Origin: an uncultured Lachnospiraceae bacterium
GTDB lineage: Bacteria; Bacillota; Clostridia; Lachnospirales; Lachnospiraceae
Direction of reading: 5' to 3'
Assembly: GCA_934351925.1 (NCBI GenBank)
Contig: CAKRJT010000002.1
Location: 62,001-126,000 of the forward strand
Length of the DNA stretch: 64,000 nt
Shown here piece after piece: positions 33,941 through 41,516 of this stretch. Below the pieces are notes generated by a model. The model did not search any database. It had not been told where the DNA came from and saw only the letters and a program-made list of their open reading frames with translations. A program made the position numbers and the translations under genes. Positions within the stretch are counted from its first letter, which is position 1; each line of letters starts with the position of its first letter.

Positions 33941-34636
33941 TTACTTTCCTTTGCGTTCTCCCTTTTCCTCAAGCGAATACCCGGCATTGCGCGTCGCCTT
34001 TATCTGAATATCCGCGTCGAGCGCATCAAGTTTCTTCCTTAAATAAGAGATGTACACCCACACCACATTAATCTCAGCCTCGCTGTCGTAGCCCCATATC
34101 TTCTCCATGAAACGTTCCGTGGAAATGAGCTGCTTTGGGTTTGTCATCATCATCTCCATCATCTGGTACTCCTTGTTCGCGAGCTTGTAGGAGCCCGATG
34201 GCGATGATAGCTCATAGCTTGCCGTGTCGAGCGTTATATTGCCGACATGCATTGATGAGTCGGCGTGCATGCCCGCGCCGGCATTCCTGGTCATCGCCCT
34301 TATGCGCGCTAAGAGCTCCTTCGTGTCGAACGGCTTGGTCAGATAATCGTTGGCTCCGCTGTCAAGCCCCTCCACCTTGTCGTCAATCTCCGATTTTGCC
34401 GTGAGCACAAGCACCGGAACCATATTTCCCGCGGCGCGCAGCTTCTTTAACGCCGTTATCCCGTCCATGCGCGGCATCATCACATCCATTATCACACCGT
34501 CGTAGTTCCCCGTCCCGAGATACTCAAGCGCCTCCACGCCGTCATACACTGCATCCACGGAAAAATTATTCTTTTCAAGTATCGCCTTAACTGCCCTCGA
34601 GAGCGATTTCTCGTCCTCTGCAAGAAGAAGTCTCAT
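33941..34636 (-). CDS. OmpR-family response regulator
   Basis: The product has 231 residues; the ATG at 34636 has GGAG upstream. The receiver domain (1-120) has the acidic pair AEDE, phospho-acceptor Asp in VIMDVMMPRMDG, LTAKSEIDD and the KPFDTKELLARI Lys. The C-terminal winged helix (about 130-228) ends in VVWVYISYLRKKLDALDADI then QIKATRNAGYSL. It is preceded by a leader with three predicted hairpins (34648-34765) and is divergent from the VTC-DUF4956 operon, a possible target. Confidence 0.93.
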   Translation of the reverse strand: MRLLLAEDEKSLSRAVKAILEKNNFSVDAVYDGVEALEYLGTGNYDGVIMDVMMPRMDGITALKKLRAAGNMVPVLVLTAKSEIDDKVEGLDSGANDYLTKPFDTKELLARIRAMTRNAGAGMHADSSMHVGNITLDTASYELSSPSGSYKLANKEYQMMEMMMTNPKQLISTERFMEKIWGYDSEAEINVVWVYISYLRKKLDALDADIQIKATRNAGYSLEEKGERKGK

Positions 34637-35102
34637 ATAAATCTCCATTCCGCCGCCAAGCGGCGGCACAAATAGTAATGAAAAACGCGCTTTGCGTTTT
34701 TCCTGTGTGAAATCGTAATACATCTTAGGCTGTGTCTTTTACTGCCTTAGATGTATTTTTCACACTATACCTCTTTTCTGAGCGAAAGCATTTTAACACT
34801 ATGCTCCCGTTCTTTTATGATAATATAATAAATGATATCATGGTCAAAAGGTCAGAAGTCCGATGCAAGCTTGCCTGCGTGAGGATTTTTGACATTATTA
34901 CCTCAACATCATAATAAATTCAACCTGTTCATATTTCAAGCACGATTTGCAATGTACTTCTGTGCAATGCACTCCTGTATAAATTTTTCTGCATTTTACA
35001 AAAACTTTAAATGATTTTTAAGTTCATTTAGGGTTCAGGCATTAAACTCATCTCATACAAAGAACAAAGCACATACATAACAAAATAAAAGAGGTGGTTT
35101 AT
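34637..35102. other. 466-bp divergent intergenic region with structured leader
   Basis: No gene is visible. The left third holds the structured leader of the response regulator gene. The right part (34770-35100) is AT-rich and must contain the promoter of the VTC-DUF4956 operon, but I cannot identify it with confidence. Confidence 0.55.
34648..34765 (-). promoter_or_regulatory. Leader with three hairpins before the response regulator
   Basis: In transcription order: a long imperfect inverted repeat (34765-34705, arms GTGTGAAA...ATACATCT and AGATGTAT...TTTCACAC); a terminator-like stem AAAAACGC/GCGTTTTT (34701-34680); and GCCGCC/GGCGGC (34667-34654) just before the ribosome site. A weak TATAGT -10 lies immediately upstream. 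The arrangement recalls transcription attenuation or a repressor site; no known riboswitch class is recognisable. Confidence 0.45.
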
Positions 35103-35825
35103 ATGGCAGTTCAGACCGTGTTTAAAAGATATGAGCTGAAGTACCTTATGACCAGGGAGCAGAGAGATTTGCTGCTGAAGGTTATGAAGGGACATATGGA
35201 GCTCGACAAGTATGGACACACGACAATAAGAAATATCTACTTTGATACAGACAATTACAGACTGGCAAGGCACTCCATCGAGGGTCCTCCTTACAAGGAA
35301 AAATTAAGGGTGAGAAGCTACAGTCATGTATCCGGCAGCGACAACGTATTCTTAGAACTGAAGAAAAAATACAAATCGGTAGTTTATAAAAGAAGGCTCG
35401 TTCTTCCGCTTGACGCGACGATGGACGCCATTGCAGCGCACCACCCACTTCCGGTCAAATCACAGATTGCCGACGAAATCAATTATTTTTGCAGCTATTA
35501 CAAGACCTTGAGACCGGCAGTATTCCTAAGCTACGAGCGCGAAGCATTCTACTCTACGGACGGAAGCGACTTCCGCGTCACCTTCGATGAGAACATTCTC
35601 TACCGCGACGACGACGTATCACTCACCGGCGCAGTATACGGAGCACCGCTGATTGCCAAAAATCAGGTACTCATGGAAATCAAGACTCCCGGCGGCATAC
35701 CGATGTGGATGACGGATTTCCTCACAAAACAGAAAATATACAAAACCTCATTTTCCAAGTACGGCGCTGCCTACAAGGATATGAAACACTATAATAAGAA
35801 TTTAGGAGAGATTAATTATGCTTAA
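35103..35825 (+). CDS. VTC-domain polyphosphate polymerase
   Basis: The product has 240 residues; the ATG at 35103 has GAGGTGG upstream. It matches the VTC domain (PF09359), the catalytic core of yeast Vtc4, which makes polyphosphate from ATP. Basic and acidic residues of the tunnel are visible: FKRYELKYLM at the start, IRNIYFDTDNYRLARHSIEG, YKEKLRVRSY, VFLELKKKYKSVVYKRR and the late VLMEIKTPGGIPMW. No membrane anchor is present, so it is cytosolic or tethered by the DUF4956 membrane protein, whose start overlaps its end by 8 nt. Activity on ATP is inferred from the family only. Confidence 0.85.
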   Translation: MAVQTVFKRYELKYLMTREQRDLLLKVMKGHMELDKYGHTTIRNIYFDTDNYRLARHSIEGPPYKEKLRVRSYSHVSGSDNVFLELKKKYKSVVYKRRLVLPLDATMDAIAAHHPLPVKSQIADEINYFCSYYKTLRPAVFLSYEREAFYSTDGSDFRVTFDENILYRDDDVSLTGAVYGAPLIAKNQVLMEIKTPGGIPMWMTDFLTKQKIYKTSFSKYGAAYKDMKHYNKNLGEINYA

Positions 35826-36513
35826 CAATATATTTAAAGGAATTTTCGACTCAGATCTGACTAATGTAATATCCATCACAGACTTTTTCCTGTGCATTGG
35901 AACAGCGCTTTTAATCGGCTTGATTTTTGCCGGAATGTACATTTACCGTACAAGAAGCTCCAAGAGCTTCGTCGTTACACTCGCACTTCTTCCTGCCACC
36001 GTGTGCATGGTCATAATGATGGTAAACGGAAATGTCGGCGCAGGTGTAGCGGTAGCCGGAGCCTTCTCGCTCGTCCGCTTCCGTTCCGCTCCGGGCTCTG
36101 CCAAGGAAATCGGTGCAATCTTCCTCGCGATGGCTGCCGGACTCATCACAGGAATGGGCTACCTCGCATATGCGATACTTTTCTCGGTAATTATGGCGGT
36201 TATCTTCATAATCTACACCGAGATTGAGAGAAAGAGCAAGGACAGAGGCTCCCTCTACAAGACACTTCACATCACTATCCCTGAGGATCTCGACTATGAC
36301 GAGGTTTTCGAGGAGATATTCAAGGACTATACATCGGAATTTGAACTTGTTCAGGTCAAGACAACCAACATGGGAAGCATGTTCAGGCTTACCTACAACA
36401 TCACCCTTCTTGGAAACACGTCGGTAAAAGAGATGATAAACAAGCTTCGCTGCAGAAACGGCAATCTCGAGATCACGGTATCCAAGCAGGATAACCAGGC
36501 TATAATGTTATAG
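35818..36513 (+). CDS. DUF4956 membrane protein
   Basis: The product has 231 residues. Three to four transmembrane helices (about 20-140) are followed by a soluble C-terminal domain of about 90 residues (LHITIPEDLDYDEVFEEIFK onwards) that looks like a small alpha/beta fold. The conserved phrase AGAFSLVRFRSAPGSAKEIG sits between helices and is the DUF4956 hallmark. The start overlaps the VTC gene by 8 nt. The pairing of DUF4956 and VTC proteins is recurrent in Firmicutes; the role (anchor, channel or regulator) is unknown. Confidence 0.85.
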   Translation: MLNNIFKGIFDSDLTNVISITDFFLCIGTALLIGLIFAGMYIYRTRSSKSFVVTLALLPATVCMVIMMVNGNVGAGVAVAGAFSLVRFRSAPGSAKEIGAIFLAMAAGLITGMGYLAYAILFSVIMAVIFIIYTEIERKSKDRGSLYKTLHITIPEDLDYDEVFEEIFKDYTSEFELVQVKTTNMGSMFRLTYNITLLGNTSVKEMINKLRCRNGNLEITVSKQDNQAIML

Positions 36514-36528
36514 GAAGGAGTTTTCACT

Positions 36529-38574
36529 ATGGTTAAATACAGCAAAATTTTATCTATTGCCCTGATATCAGCCATGCTGGTCACAGGGTGCAGTGCCAAC
36601 AATTCAAGCACAGCCACGGACAGCAGCTCCACTGAGCTTTCCACAACAGTAAGCTCAGGCAGCTCAATGACAAATTCAGGCAGCACTGACAATTCAGACG
36701 GAGCAATAACTTCGACTACGATATCCTCCGTCGCCTCCGTCGACACATCGGATATGTTCACCAACCGCGACAGGGAAATCGGCTACGACGAGAGCACAAG
36801 TGTAAAGCTCGTCCTCGGCGGAGACACCATAAGCAGCAGCTCCGAGTCCGTCACTATTTCGGGCTCCACGGCAGCCATAACGGAGGAAGGAACCTACATT
36901 ATATCCGGCACATTAAATGACGGCATGATTATAATTAATGCCGATGACAGCGCGAAGATCCAGCTCGTGCTCGACAACGCCAACATAAACAGCAGCACCT
37001 CGGCAGCCATCTATGTCTGCAATGCCGATAAAGTATTCATCACGCTTGCCGCCGGCTCCGAGAACACACTGTCAAACGGCGGTGAGTACATCACAACAGA
37101 CGATAACAATATCGACGCCGTCATTTTCTCCAAGGACGATCTGACGCTCAACGGAAGCGGCAGCCTCACAATAAACGCTGCGGCAGGCCACGGAATTGTC
37201 TCAAAGGACGACCTTGTTATCACAAGCGGCACCTACAATATCACAGCCGCAAGCCATGGTCTCTCAGCCAAGGACAGCGTGCGGATAGCGGACGGCAGCT
37301 TCACAATCGTATCCGGCAAGGATGGAATACATGCAGAAAATACTAATGATGACACAAAGGGATTTGTCTACATCGCAGACGGAACCTTTGATATAACTGC
37401 AGCAGGCGACGGCATTGATGCCGGTTACTACCTGCTTATCGAAAACGGCGGCTTTGACATCACAACCGAGGGCGCTGACAGCGGCACCAGCACCAAGGGA
37501 CTCAAGGCTGACGGCGACCTTACCGTAAATAACGGAACCTTCGTAATCAATACCACCGATGACGCACTCCACAGCAACTCCAATGTGACCGTAAACGGCG
37601 GCAGCTTCTCAATAGACACGGGCGATGACGGCATACATGCAGACAATGCTCTTGTGATAAACAGTGGCTATATCGATATAGCTGACTGCTACGAGGGTCT
37701 TGAGGGTCTCACCGTCACGGTAAACGACGGCACAATAAGCATCAACGCCTCCGACGACGGTATAAACGCCGCAGGCGGAACAGACTCAAGCGGCTTTGGC
37801 GGCTTCGGTCCCGATGCCTTCGCAGCCAACTCTGATGCGAATATCTATATCAACGGCGGAACAATCTACATTGATGCGGACGGCGACGGAATAGACTCCA
37901 ACGGAAATCTCTATGTATCCGGCGGCGGGATATATGTATCCGGTCCTGAGTCAAGTGCTGACGGAGCCCTCGACTACGACGGCGAAAGCTCCATCACAGG
38001 CGGAACCCTGATTGCCACAGGCGCATCCGGAATGGCTGAGAACTTCGGCTCCTCCTCAACCCAGGGAAGTATTCTTGTGACCTTCACGACACAGGCTGCC
38101 GGAACGACAATAAGCCTCCTCGACGAGTCGGGAAACGAGCTTCTCTCCCGGCAGTCTGACAAGACCTACAGCAGCGTTGTCATAAGCTCACCTGACATCG
38201 TAACCGGAAACACATACACCATCAAGGCAGGCACCTACGAGACCACAGTGACCATGGACAGCACCATCTACGGAAGCGGCATGGGAATGGGCGGCGGCTT
38301 CCCGGGCGGAAATGGCGGCGGAATGGGTGGTCAGAGACCCGACGGCGACAGCAACAGTGGTTTCCCGGGTGGTCAGAGACCTGATGGCGACAGCAACGGC
38401 ATGGGCGGTCAGAGACCTGACGACAGCAACGGGGGCTTCCCAGGCGGAAATGGTGACATGACCCCGCCTGACGGAAGTTCTGACATGACTCCTCCTAGCG
38501 GTGACGGCAGCATGACTCCCCCTAGTGGCGGTGGAAATAGCGGAAACGGAAATGCGGGTGGTCAGGAGACTTAA
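36529..38574 (+). CDS. Cthe_2159-type beta-helix lipoprotein (carbohydrate-binding)
   Basis: The product has 681 residues. A lipoprotein signal ends in LVTGC near residue 21, followed by a Ser/Thr-rich linker (about 25-75). Residues about 85-590 consist of repeated blocks such as DGTFDITAAGDGIDAG, NGTFVINTTDDALHSN and GGSFSIDTGDDGIHAD, each one turn of a right-handed parallel beta-helix with Asp-rich DDGI/GDGI corners likely to bind calcium. This matches the Cthe_2159 family (PF14262), reported to bind acidic polysaccharide or cellulose. The C-terminal 80 residues are Gly/Pro-rich repeats. It is third in the operon with the VTC and DUF4956 genes, and has a strong terminator. Confidence 0.85.
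   Translation: MVKYSKILSIALISAMLVTGCSANNSSTATDSSSTELSTTVSSGSSMTNSGSTDNSDGAITSTTISSVASVDTSDMFTNRDREIGYDESTSVKLVLGGDTISSSSESVTISGSTAAITEEGTYIISGTLNDGMIIINADDSAKIQLVLDNANINSSTSAAIYVCNADKVFITLAAGSENTLSNGGEYITTDDNNIDAVIFSKDDLTLNGSGSLTINAAAGHGIVSKDDLVITSGTYNITAASHGLSAKDSVRIADGSFTIVSGKDGIHAENTNDDTKGFVYIADGTFDITAAGDGIDAGYYLLIENGGFDITTEGADSGTSTKGLKADGDLTVNNGTFVINTTDDALHSNSNVTVNGGSFSIDTGDDGIHADNALVINSGYIDIADCYEGLEGLTVTVNDGTISINASDDGINAAGGTDSSGFGGFGPDAFAANSDANIYINGGTIYIDADGDGIDSNGNLYVSGGGIYVSGPESSADGALDYDGESSITGGTLIATGASGMAENFGSSSTQGSILVTFTTQAAGTTISLLDESGNELLSRQSDKTYSSVVISSPDIVTGNTYTIKAGTYETTVTMDSTIYGSGMGMGGGFPGGNGGGMGGQRPDGDSNSGFPGGQRPDGDSNGMGGQRPDDSNGGFPGGNGDMTPPDGSSDMTPPSGDGSMTPPSGGGNSGNGNAGGQET
38325..38540 (+). 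repeat. In-frame tandem repeats in the lipoprotein tail
   Basis: Three copies encoding GGQRPD(GDSN) with Gly/Phe/Pro spacers, then three encoding (D/S)MTPP(D/S)G. Such Gly/Pro repeats in surface proteins usually act as a flexible stalk and vary in copy number between strains. Confidence 0.7.
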
Positions 38575-38607
38575 AGAGCGATTATATAGAAATATGTTTT
38601 ATGGGAT

Positions 38608-38657
38608 AAAGGAAAAAGGGAGACGATTTAATATTGTCTCCCTTCTTCCTTTAAATT
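38608..38657 (+). terminator. Terminator of the VTC-DUF4956-lipoprotein operon
   Basis: AAAGGA..AAGGGAGAC pairs with GTCTCCCTT..TCCTTT around a loop of about 11 nt and is followed by a T-rich tract. It lies 33 bp past the stop. Confidence 0.85.
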
Positions 38658-38812
38658 TTCACAATGGCGTTGTTAAAAAATGAATTACCGCCTGATAATA
38701 TGTATTAAACCTTTAAGCGGTAATCATTAAGCAAAGCCTAATGTTAGCGGACAGTGTCACATTGCATTTTGCAGTTTCACGGCAGTCACATACTCCCAAA
38801 AAGGTATTAAAC

Positions 38813-39346
38813 TCAAGTTATCGACCGTTTTAGCTCCCCGATGCGGTCCAGAACCAGCATGATATTGCTGGAATTTGCGCGGAAATTATTTGCTGAGAGC
38901 TGTTTTTGACTGACCTTTAATATCATCTTTCTTTCCTTGAATTTTGCCGCTGTTTTCTTCTTCCGGTCATCAACCACCTTATCTCCTAAATACACCTGTT
39001 CAACATCTTTGCAGAACCAGACAAATTCATATTCTTTTTCATCACAATATCTTTTTGCCTCCTTCAAGAAATCGGCATCACCCTGATTGATGTCATAATC
39101 ATCACAATCAAAACAGAATATTACCTTTGACTGATTACTTTTCGAGGCCGCCCTGTATTGTGAAATCAGATTGTTGATTTCCTTCTCTTTTTTATTGTAC
39201 TTCCACTTTCCTTCCATATATACCACACTGAACTTAACCTGCGTGCGTTCATACGAATAAAAATGCTCTATCGTATCCTTTATATATATCCAGTCTGAGT
39301 TGCATTTTCTGGTCGTCTCAACGACAAAAATTATCTGAAGTCCCAT
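38813..39346 (-). CDS. Toprim-like (RloB-like) protein, partner of the adjacent ATPase
   Basis: The product has 177 residues. The layout fits a small Toprim-fold nuclease domain: a first strand ending in IIFVVE (Glu10), helices, then VIFCFDCDDYD with an Asp-x-Asp cluster (Asp80, Asp82) after a hydrophobic strand. A basic C-terminal half follows (DRKKKTAAKFKERK). RloB-family proteins and the DUF4435 partner of PARIS defence systems share this Glu...DxD arrangement. The start overlaps the ATPase stop by one base (TAATG), so the pair is translated together. The region is clearly more AT-rich than its neighbours. Confidence 0.6.
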   Translation of the reverse strand: MGLQIIFVVETTRKCNSDWIYIKDTIEHFYSYERTQVKFSVVYMEGKWKYNKKEKEINNLISQYRAASKSNQSKVIFCFDCDDYDINQGDADFLKEAKRYCDEKEYEFVWFCKDVEQVYLGDKVVDDRKKKTAAKFKERKMILKVSQKQLSANNFRANSSNIMLVLDRIGELKRSIT

Positions 39347-40722
39347 TATTCGTCCTCCGCACCAGCCCCGAATATGCTGATAAAATCTGTTGCGTCGACG
39401 TTAAACGGCGACCCCTCTATCATTCCGTTTCTGTAGAGCTTGGAAGGAGAGTAGTTGCCGTTGGTCGTCCACGGGTAAATTTTATGATTTTCAGACAGAA
39501 AATCGATGGACTTCTTATGCTGCTTTAAAACGTCCATAGGTCCCACATTGTGCGTTGTAAAGCAGAGCTGCCCCTGTCCGTACTCCATCAGATACTCAAG
39601 CAGGGCGCACAAATATACATCATGGAGATTTGAGTCTAACTCATCGATGAAAACTATCCCGCCACGCACCATTTCATTTATATATGCGAATAATTTTATG
39701 AGCTTTTTTATACCCGTGCTCTCATATTCCGTGTGTATTTTATATCCATCATACACCATGACCAAATCGCAGACCCAAAAGTCTTTATTCTCTTTTTTGT
39801 CAATTTCAATTCCCCTCAGGTCCGATTTGAAAATGTGTAAAAATTCGTATAGCTTAGAAATTGTCTCCTCATATTGCCCATATAAACCCTTAAATACACG
39901 GTTTCCCCTTATTGTCAACACATTCAGGTAATCATTGTCCATATCCCGTAAATTGTTTATCAATGAGTCAAATTGGTCATCGTAATTTTCAGTATCAAGA
40001 TATGATTTCAAGGAATTGAAGGTAATGTACGGCTTATGATCATCGGACTGGTCAAGATAGACATGCAGCCTTCTGCCAAACGCAAAAAGACCAAATATGC
40101 CTATCCACAAAACACTTTTTGTTTTTGGAGGTATATTTGATTTTGTGTCCAGAAACTTTTTATTGAAAATGGAACTGACCGAGGCTGTAGACAACAGGTT
40201 CATGGTCTTATTTAATAATTCCACATAAAACTCGTCCTGCCCGTCATCTGTGTAGGCCGACACAAGCTCTCCGTCAGCCACATCAAAAAGAACCGCCATT
40301 GACTCACTTTTTGATAATGCTCTTCTAAACGATAACTGCTCCCTGGAGATAACATATCTGCCGGTATTATCCTTTGACAGTGTCACCATATATTTAAAAA
40401 GCACCGGGTCGTTCGCGCCTTTTATCATATAATCTGCCTGTATATACAGCTCTCCAAGCTTCTTATTAATGATTGCCTCAAGATTTTTCTGGACAATCGG
40501 ATTATTCAAATATGCAGCATCGACAATAATATTCCGCAAAATATCCACAGACGATATGATTGCCGATTTGCCCGAACCGTTCATTCCGTAAATTCCCTTA
40601 ATATTATAGTCCTGCGTGTCAGGATTTCTTGTGATGGTTTTCTTGTAAAATGACAACGATACAAGCTCATCAAGCGTTTTTATCCCCTTAACGGAATAAT
40701 TCACAAGATATATATTTTTCAT
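39346..40722 (-). CDS. RloA/AriA-like ABC-type AAA ATPase
   Basis: The product has 458 residues; the ATG at 40722 has GGAGGG upstream. Walker A GMNGSGKS is at residues 46-53, Walker B GGIVFIDELDSNLHD at about 354-368, and the switch His is in CFTTHN at about 391. A long helical insertion lies between them, as in AAA_15/AAA_21 ATPases of the Rlo/OLD type. No transmembrane helix is present, so it is not a transporter. Together with the downstream Toprim-like gene it forms a compact ATPase-nuclease cassette of the kind found in phage-defence modules such as RloAB and PARIS. The cassette is AT-rich and neighbours a dispersed repeat, suggesting transfer. Confidence 0.75.
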   Translation of the reverse strand: MKNIYLVNYSVKGIKTLDELVSLSFYKKTITRNPDTQDYNIKGIYGMNGSGKSAIISSVDILRNIIVDAAYLNNPIVQKNLEAIINKKLGELYIQADYMIKGANDPVLFKYMVTLSKDNTGRYVISREQLSFRRALSKSESMAVLFDVADGELVSAYTDDGQDEFYVELLNKTMNLLSTASVSSIFNKKFLDTKSNIPPKTKSVLWIGIFGLFAFGRRLHVYLDQSDDHKPYITFNSLKSYLDTENYDDQFDSLINNLRDMDNDYLNVLTIRGNRVFKGLYGQYEETISKLYEFLHIFKSDLRGIEIDKKENKDFWVCDLVMVYDGYKIHTEYESTGIKKLIKLFAYINEMVRGGIVFIDELDSNLHDVYLCALLEYLMEYGQGQLCFTTHNVGPMDVLKQHKKSIDFLSENHKIYPWTTNGNYSPSKLYRNGMIEGSPFNVDATDFISIFGAGAEDE

Positions 40723-40847
40723 CTTCACCAACCCTCCGTTTATATCCCCAATATAGCACAAGCCCGGATAAAAATAAATACAAAATGTATATTTTTATCC
40801 AAGCTTGTATTTTTACTGTTTATTATTTCCATAAATTAAATTTTTAT

Positions 40848-40946
40848 GATGTTGAGGTCAAATAGGAAAAAATTTGCTATGTATAACGGAATATGTTTAT
40901 GCATATCGCGACTTTTGTGAGAAGTTTAGATGTTCTTAGAACTCTG
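40848..40946. repeat. Palindromic MITE/REP-like repeat, copy 2
   Basis: The left edge gatgttgagg..caaatagg matches the complement of the right edge of copy 1. The core TTTGCTATGTATAACGGAAT and following tatgtttatgcata match copy 1 at 1935-1967. The right end TGTTCTTAGAACTCTG is the inverted form of the CAGAGTCCTTAGAACA motif in copy 3 and at 3038-3056. In inverted orientation the whole length aligns with copy 3. Confidence 0.6.
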
Positions 40947-40995
40947 CCATGTGACCGGCCAGCCCATCGCGGTGCGTGGAAAGCCCGGCTCCCTG

Positions 40996-41516
40996 TCAAC
41001 GAACTCCGGCTCCCCGTCCTTTCCCGCAATGTATTTTTCGGGGGTCTATGCTCCCGTGCTCCCTCTCCCTGTCCTCGATTATCCAGTCCTGCCTGACCTC
41101 GCAGCCGTGCTCCATCATCGCGCGCAGATACCCCATATATCTGTCCGTGATTGAACCTGTCGCAAGCACTGTTCCAATATAACCTATCTTCGTGTGTCCC
41201 ATCTCAAAAAGATAGTTTGTCAGTCTGTACGCTCCGTAGTAGCTGTCAGATATGACCGCATCAGCTTCCTTCTTATTGTCGCAGAAGTCAAGGTATATCA
41301 TCGGCAGGCTGCTGTTTTCACCCAGAAACTCGAGGTAGCCCCAGCTAAGCCGCCCCATGACAATTATTCCATCCACCCTGTTGTCAGTAACAAGCCTCGG
41401 AAGCTCATGTTTTTTCTCAGCCTCTATGCTGACAGGCTCCATGACCGCAAAACACTCCCGCGCGATGGCACGCCCATCCTTGCACCTATGTCCGCAAGAC
41501 GCACTGTTTTTTTCAC
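40996..41516 (-). pseudogene. Decayed LacI-family regulator
   Basis: A GTG start at 41516 (GAAGGAGG upstream) opens a typical LacI HTH: KKTVRLADIGARMGV. That frame leaves the family sequence at once and stops after about 30 codons. A second frame (41442-40996) encodes the effector-binding part (RVDGIIVMGRLSWGYLEFLG and the YYGAYRLTNYLFEMGHTKIG stretch), then shifts again near IDPRKIHC. The rest of the DNA-binding domain and about 150 C-terminal residues are gone. The GTG overlaps the stop of the alpha-galactosidase gene (GTGA), so it was once co-translated and probably controlled it. A repeat element lies 50 bp beyond the broken end. Confidence 0.8.
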
